A stretch of DNA of 9,559 bases from Croceicoccus sp. (GTDB taxonomy: Bacteria > Pseudomonadota > Alphaproteobacteria > Sphingomonadales > Sphingomonadaceae), in contig JAPYSD010000091.1 of the NCBI GenBank assembly GCA_029936705.1, positions 1 through 9,559 on the forward strand, written 5' to 3'. A program made the position numbers and the translations under genes. Below, piece after piece: positions 6,843 to 9,559 of this stretch. Each line of letters begins with the position of its first letter. Positions within the stretch are counted from its first letter, which is position 1. The notes under the pieces are model-generated. The model was not told where the DNA came from, searched no databases, and saw only the letters and a program-made list of their open reading frames with translations.

Positions 6843-6873
6843 ATTTTATAACTGAGCAATTATATTACCACAC
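6843..6873 (-). promoter_or_regulatory. Putative bkd promoter: AT-rich island with two -10-like elements and a dyad
   Basis: Within otherwise GC-rich DNA, this stretch upstream of E1-alpha is strikingly AT-rich. On the minus strand it contains TATAAT (6864-6859) and TATAAAAT (6850-6843). With the second as the -10 box, the candidate -35 17 nt upstream (GTGTGG) is weak, which would suit an activator-dependent promoter. An imperfect dyad, TATAA-N8-TTATA with two more symmetric inner pairs, spans 6847-6864 over the -10 region and could be an operator. A 5' leader of about 50 nt would result. This rests on sequence pattern only. Confidence 0.4.
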
Positions 6874-6926
6874 GCTTGCAGCCGGATCAATCGCTCCGGA
6901 CAGTGTGGAAGCGTTCGGCACACGCC

Positions 6927-6944
6927 GGGGTTCCGGATCACCCC
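6927..6944. terminator. Weak hairpin after the histidine-kinase gene
   Basis: GGGGT (6927-6931) and ACCCC (6940-6944) form a 5-bp stem with an 8-nt loop, about 11 bases downstream of the histidine-kinase stop. There is no U-tract. It could help end the two-component transcript, but the stem is short and chance formation in GC-rich DNA is possible. Confidence 0.25.
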
Positions 6945-6955
6945 TCGTGCCCAAT

Positions 6956-8350
6956 TCAACCGTCAGGTAACCGGCGCAGTTCGAAACGCGCGCCGCGCAT
7001 GGCGGGGGCAAGCCGCAGTTCCATGCCGTGCCGCTGCGCGATGGCGCGGGCGAGGGCGAGGCCCAGTCCGGCACCCTTGGCCTGGGTAAAGGTGCCGTCC
7101 CCCTCGTTCTGGACGCGGCCGAAGCGTTCGAAGATCGTCTCGCGGTACTGGGGCGGCACGCCCGGCCCGTTGTCCGCCACCGCGATCAGCGGCTCGCCGT
7201 CCGGGCTGCGCTGCACGATCAGCCGGACCTGCCCGCCCGGGGGCACGTATTTGAACGCGTTGTCGAGCAGGTTGGTGATGAGGCGCGAGAGCTGGATCTC
7301 GTCCCCCTGCATCGTCACGCCGTCCTGCGCTTCCAGCCGGAAATCATGGCCGGTATCCTCGGCGCTGGCGGTGTAGAGATCGGCGATATTGGCCGCCAGC
7401 GCGCTGACGTCGACTTCGGCCAGCCCTTGCGGATTGCCGCGCTGCGCCTCGCTCTGCGCGATGTCGAGCAGCGATTCGAGCGTGGCGACGACATGCCGGA
7501 TCTCGCCCCGCGCGGCGACCAGCCGCTCGGTGGTTCCCGCGTCCGGCTCGCGCGCCTGCGACTGGGCCTGGATCGCGCGCACCAGCCGGTTGTCGAGATG
7601 CATCAGCGGGGTGCGCATCTCGTGCGCGATCTGGTCGGTGGTGTCGCGCTGCGAGCGGGCCAGCCGGTCCAGCCGGGCCAGCGCGGCGCTGGAATGGCGG
7701 GTCAGCTCCTCGATCTCGTCCTTGCGCGATCGGCTGGTGCGCAGGGCGGCAAGGCGGCGGGGTTCGGGATCGCGGAACGCGGCATTGATCAGCCGCACCC
7801 GCCGCGACAGGCGGCGCGCGGTGATATAGCCCGCGACGCCCACCGCCATGACCACGAACAGCCCGCCCGCGACGAAGGACACGCCGATCTGGTTGAGCTG
7901 GACGATCGTCCACCCCGTCTCGCGCGCGGCAAGCAGGCGCATGCCGCCGGGAAAGGTCACCGAGCGGGCGAAGGCGGGCCGTCCGCCCGGCAGCACGATC
8001 GACGCCTCGTCCGGGTTGCCGCCGGGAAATTCGGGCCACTGCGACAGATCGCCCGCCAGCCGGTTGCCGTCGTTGTCCAGCAGCAGGAAATGGTTGCCCG
8101 TCCCGGTCGGCCGGTCGATGTCGGCGCTTTCCTCGATATGGGCGATCAGCTCGCCCCGGCCGCGCGCGTTCAGGATGTCGGTCATGTGCCTTATGTCGGC
8201 GTCGACGTTCCAGCGCACCGTCGCGTCGGCCATGCGTTCGAACTTGGTGGTGACCAGCCAGCCCAGCACCAGCACGACCGCGATCGACACCGCGATCGCC
8301 CATGCGACCAGCCGGGTGAAGATCGAATCGAGCAGTGATACCCGTTGCAC
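6956..8350 (-). CDS. Two-component sensor histidine kinase (HAMP-HisKA-HATPase)
   Basis: This is an inner-membrane sensor kinase (464 aa), the partner of the response regulator encoded just upstream. Helix 1 is at about 12-33, a periplasmic sensor region of about 120 residues follows (34-156), and helix 2 is at about 157-177. A HAMP linker occupies about 178-230. The dimerisation/phosphoacceptor domain has H243 in DQIAHEMRTPL. The ATPase domain carries the N box NLLDNAFKY (N364), G1 DNGPG (393-397), the F box ERFGR (408-412) and G2 GAGLGLAL (426-433). All catalytic motifs are intact. The sensor region, with LLLDNDGNRLAGDLSQWP, resembles a small extracytoplasmic sensor fold, but I cannot name its ligand. 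The start is GTG at 8350, chosen because GGAGG lies 6 nt upstream (8357-8361) and no ATG is available. It begins 27 nt after the regulator stop, so one operon is likely. Confidence 0.93.
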   Translation of the reverse strand: MQRVSLLDSIFTRLVAWAIAVSIAVVLVLGWLVTTKFERMADATVRWNVDADIRHMTDILNARGRGELIAHIEESADIDRPTGTGNHFLLLDNDGNRLAGDLSQWPEFPGGNPDEASIVLPGGRPAFARSVTFPGGMRLLAARETGWTIVQLNQIGVSFVAGGLFVVMAVGVAGYITARRLSRRVRLINAAFRDPEPRRLAALRTSRSRKDEIEELTRHSSAALARLDRLARSQRDTTDQIAHEMRTPLMHLDNRLVRAIQAQSQAREPDAGTTERLVAARGEIRHVVATLESLLDIAQSEAQRGNPQGLAEVDVSALAANIADLYTASAEDTGHDFRLEAQDGVTMQGDEIQLSRLITNLLDNAFKYVPPGGQVRLIVQRSPDGEPLIAVADNGPGVPPQYRETIFERFGRVQNEGDGTFTQAKGAGLGLALARAIAQRHGMELRLAPAMRGARFELRRLPDG

Positions 8351-8356
8351 GCACGC

Positions 8357-8361
8357 CCTCC
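8357..8361 (-). promoter_or_regulatory. Ribosome binding site fixing the GTG start of the histidine kinase
   Basis: The minus strand reads GGAGG, a 6-nt spacer GCGTGC, then GTG CAA CGG. A second GTG within the spacer is in another frame. The strong site and ideal spacing decide the start at 8350. Confidence 0.7.
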
Positions 8362-8377
8362 GCGATGCGGCAGAAGC

Positions 8378-9070
8378 CTATCTGCCGTCGAGCAGACGGT
8401 AGCCTGTCCCCCAGATGGTTTCCAGCGCGGGCGACGCGAACCCGTCTTCCAGCTTGCGGCGCAGACGGCCGATATTGACGTCGACCACGTTGGTCTGCGG
8501 GTCGAAGCCCATCTTCCACACGTCGCGCAGCAGCATCTCGCGCGTGACGACATCGCCCGCATGCTCGATCAGATAGCGGAACAGTTCGAATTCCTTGGGG
8601 CTGAGCGGCAGGTGCTTGCCCGCGCGAAAGGCGGTGCGCGCCTTGACGTGGCATTCGAACGCGCCGTGGATGATCACCGCGCTATGCGTCTGCCCCGCCG
8701 CGCGGCGATGCAGCGCGCGCAGCCGGGCGAGCAGTTCGGTCGCCTCGAACGGCTTGGCCAGGTAATCGTCGGCGCCCGCGTCCAGCCCCTCGGCCCGGTC
8801 GATCGTGCGGCCCAGCGCCGACAGCATCAGCACCGGGGTGCCGATGCCGCTGTCGCGCAATTGCTTGACCACGGTCAGCCCGTCGAAATCGGGCAGCATC
8901 CGGTCGAGGATGATGACGTCGAAATTGCCGACCCCGGCCTGGCGCATGCCTTCGGAACCGGACGGGGCCCAGGTCACGCGGTCGCCCGACGCCTTCATCA
9001 GTTCCTGAAGGTCGGTCGCGGTGCGGCTGTCATCCTCGATATGCAGGATGTCGAGGCCCTGTTTTGCCAT
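8378..9070 (-). CDS. OmpR-family response regulator transcription factor
   Basis: This is a DNA-binding response regulator (230 aa), phosphorylated by the kinase encoded next. The receiver domain (about 6-120) has the acidic pocket EDD (12-14), phosphoacceptor D56 in IILDRMLPD, the switch serine S84 in LMLSALG, and K106 in LAKPF. The winged-helix domain (about 130-228) has LSPKEFELFRYLIEHAGDVV, the recognition-helix stretch NVVDVNIGRLRRKLE, and the hairpin wing IWGTGYRLL. This is the OmpR/PhoB architecture. The start is the ATG at 9070, with AAAGGAA 8 nt upstream, just before the receiver fold. Earlier in-frame ATGs (up to 9181) would run through the repeat-bearing intergenic DNA and give a non-family extension. 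The target genes are unknown. Repeated boxes in the upstream gap suggest autoregulation. Confidence 0.93.
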   Translation of the reverse strand: MAKQGLDILHIEDDSRTATDLQELMKASGDRVTWAPSGSEGMRQAGVGNFDVIILDRMLPDFDGLTVVKQLRDSGIGTPVLMLSALGRTIDRAEGLDAGADDYLAKPFEATELLARLRALHRRAAGQTHSAVIIHGAFECHVKARTAFRAGKHLPLSPKEFELFRYLIEHAGDVVTREMLLRDVWKMGFDPQTNVVDVNIGRLRRKLEDGFASPALETIWGTGYRLLDGR

Positions 9071-9146
9071 CCGTGCCGTTCCTTTCATCGCCGGGCCATC
9101 GCAGGGAAGCGGCGCCGCGTGCAAGATTGATGATGTCGCTTTTGCT

Positions 9147-9197
9147 ATACCGGCTGCAGATACCGCCATAATCGGGGGCAAGGATACCGCCTTAATC
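9147..9197 (-). promoter_or_regulatory. Repeated GGCGGTAT boxes upstream of the response regulator (putative operator/promoter)
   Basis: On the minus strand, GATTAAGGCGGTATC (9197-9183) and GATTATGGCGGTATC (9173-9159) are direct repeats with 14 of 15 bases identical, starting 24 bp apart. A third, shorter copy GCCGGTAT (9154-9147) follows 13 bp later and runs into TATAGC (9149-9144), a possible -10. Direct repeats near a promoter are the usual binding layout for OmpR-type regulators, and these lie 77-127 bp before the regulator gene. A role in autoregulation is inferred. Confidence 0.45.
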
Positions 9198-9250
9198 CCG
9201 CCTGCAACCGCACATTTGCTGATAGAAAGCTAACACCTGCCGTCATGGAG

Positions 9251-9275
9251 CCTGCCCGTCCCGCAATGGGGCAGG
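9251..9275. terminator. Hairpin downstream of mtnP (possible terminator)
   Basis: CCTGCCC (9251-9257) pairs with GGGCAGG (9269-9275), a 7-bp all-Watson-Crick stem with an 11-nt loop, about 12 bases after the mtnP stop codon. There is no U-run on the minus-strand side, so termination efficiency is uncertain. It separates mtnP from the two-component operon. Confidence 0.45.
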
Positions 9276-9287
9276 GCGAAGAGCGGC

Positions 9288-9559
9288 CTATGCCGCCGAC
9301 ATGCGGGCCAGGATCGCGTCCAGCCGGACCATCATGTCGGGATCGCGCGCGCCGGGCGCGGTCAGCACCGCGCCGTCCAGCGCGGTGTCGATCGGGGACG
9401 CGCCGCGCCGTTCGGGCAGGGCGGCGACAAAGCGTTCGACCGTGCGCCGCGCCAGCTCGCCATTGGCGTTCATCTGTGCCACGACCTCGCCGACGTCGAC
9501 GGCTTCGTCCTCGCCGCGCCAGCAGTCGTAGTCGGTCACCATGCCCAGCAGCGCATAGG
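9288..9559 (-). CDS. mtnP: S-methyl-5'-thioadenosine phosphorylase (C-terminal part)
   Basis: The last 89 full codons of the gene are visible, and the frame is open at the window edge. The enzyme splits methylthioadenosine with phosphate into adenine and 5-methylthioribose 1-phosphate, part of methionine salvage and of clearing a by-product of polyamine and quorum-signal synthesis. The fragment begins YALLGMVTDYDCW. The MVTDYDCW motif is the MTAP signature, and its two aspartates correspond to the purine-base-binding aspartates of the human enzyme. It continues through EAVDVGEVVAQMNANG, as in trimeric MTAP/PNP-family proteins, and ends with a less conserved tail. The stop is TAG at 9288-9290. 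An inosine-type purine phosphorylase of the same family is a less likely alternative. Its start, upstream signals and active-site N-terminal half lie outside the window. Confidence 0.88.
   Translation of the reverse strand, partial: YALLGMVTDYDCWRGEDEAVDVGEVVAQMNANGELARRTVERFVAALPERRGASPIDTALDGAVLTAPGARDPDMMVRLDAILARMSAA

Noticed and set aside
6882..6940. Eight-base direct repeat CCGGATCA at 6882-6889 and 6933-6940, and short inverted pairs such as GTGTG/CACAC (6903-6923).
   Set aside because: They are short and loosely spaced, and could easily occur by chance. No promoter or binding logic ties them together.
20..8338. Very long open frames on the plus strand (for example 955-1908, 1634-3070, 3003-4478, 4013-5554, 5391-6767, 7028-8338).
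   Set aside because: They lie antisense to well-identified genes, have low-complexity Arg/Gln/Ala/Gly-rich or His/Asp-rich translations and show no domains. They arise from the strong codon bias of GC-rich DNA.
9071..9181. A longer response regulator starting at 9181 or 9088.
   Set aside because: The receiver fold starts right after the ATG at 9070, which has AAAGGAA 8 nt upstream. The extension would be non-conserved and would cover the repeat boxes.

Overview
The window is GC-rich DNA. Every gene in it lies on the minus strand, so transcription runs from high to low coordinates. Gene content, GTG starts, tight start/stop overlaps and strong third-position G/C bias suggest a GC-rich alphaproteobacterium. 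The branched-chain keto-acid dehydrogenase E1-alpha, with its long N-terminal arm, fits Sphingomonadales best. That placement is an inference from remembered family features, not a search.

Layout in transcription order: (1) the C-terminal end of an S-methyl-5'-thioadenosine phosphorylase (mtnP), cut by the window edge (9559-9288). (2) A 217-bp gap with a hairpin after mtnP and a set of repeated GGCGGTAT-type boxes, leading into an OmpR-family response regulator (9070-8378) and its membrane histidine kinase (8350-6956). (3) A 170-bp gap whose AT-rich island stands out from its surroundings and looks like a promoter with a dyad over the -10 region. (4) A tightly packed bkd operon: E1-alpha (6785-5505), E1-beta (5503-4418) and lipoyl-bearing E2 (4418-3114). 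(5) A large nested inverted repeat right after the E2 stop. (6) A transport cluster: an MFS permease of the sugar-porter type with a problematic start codon (3025 or 2953 to 1607), an ABC ATPase (1593-829) and a fused ABC permease/substrate-binding protein of the quaternary-amine (betaine/choline/carnitine) type, running off the window (832-1).

How the genes work together: the three bkd subunits form the catalytic core that turns the 2-oxo acids of valine, leucine and isoleucine into acyl-CoAs. The E3 subunit (lipoamide dehydrogenase) is not in the window and must be encoded elsewhere. The two-component pair is probably its own unit and autoregulated; a link to the bkd genes is only suggested by position. 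The MFS and ABC genes are closely spaced and probably co-transcribed, which suggests import of compatible solutes or related small metabolites.

I found no RNA genes, insertion sequences, CRISPR arrays or phage-like genes. The window is mostly ordinary metabolism and transport. The points most worth a second look are the MFS start, the nested inverted repeat, the repeated boxes upstream of the response regulator and the dyad in the bkd promoter region. I do not see a convincing new biological system here.
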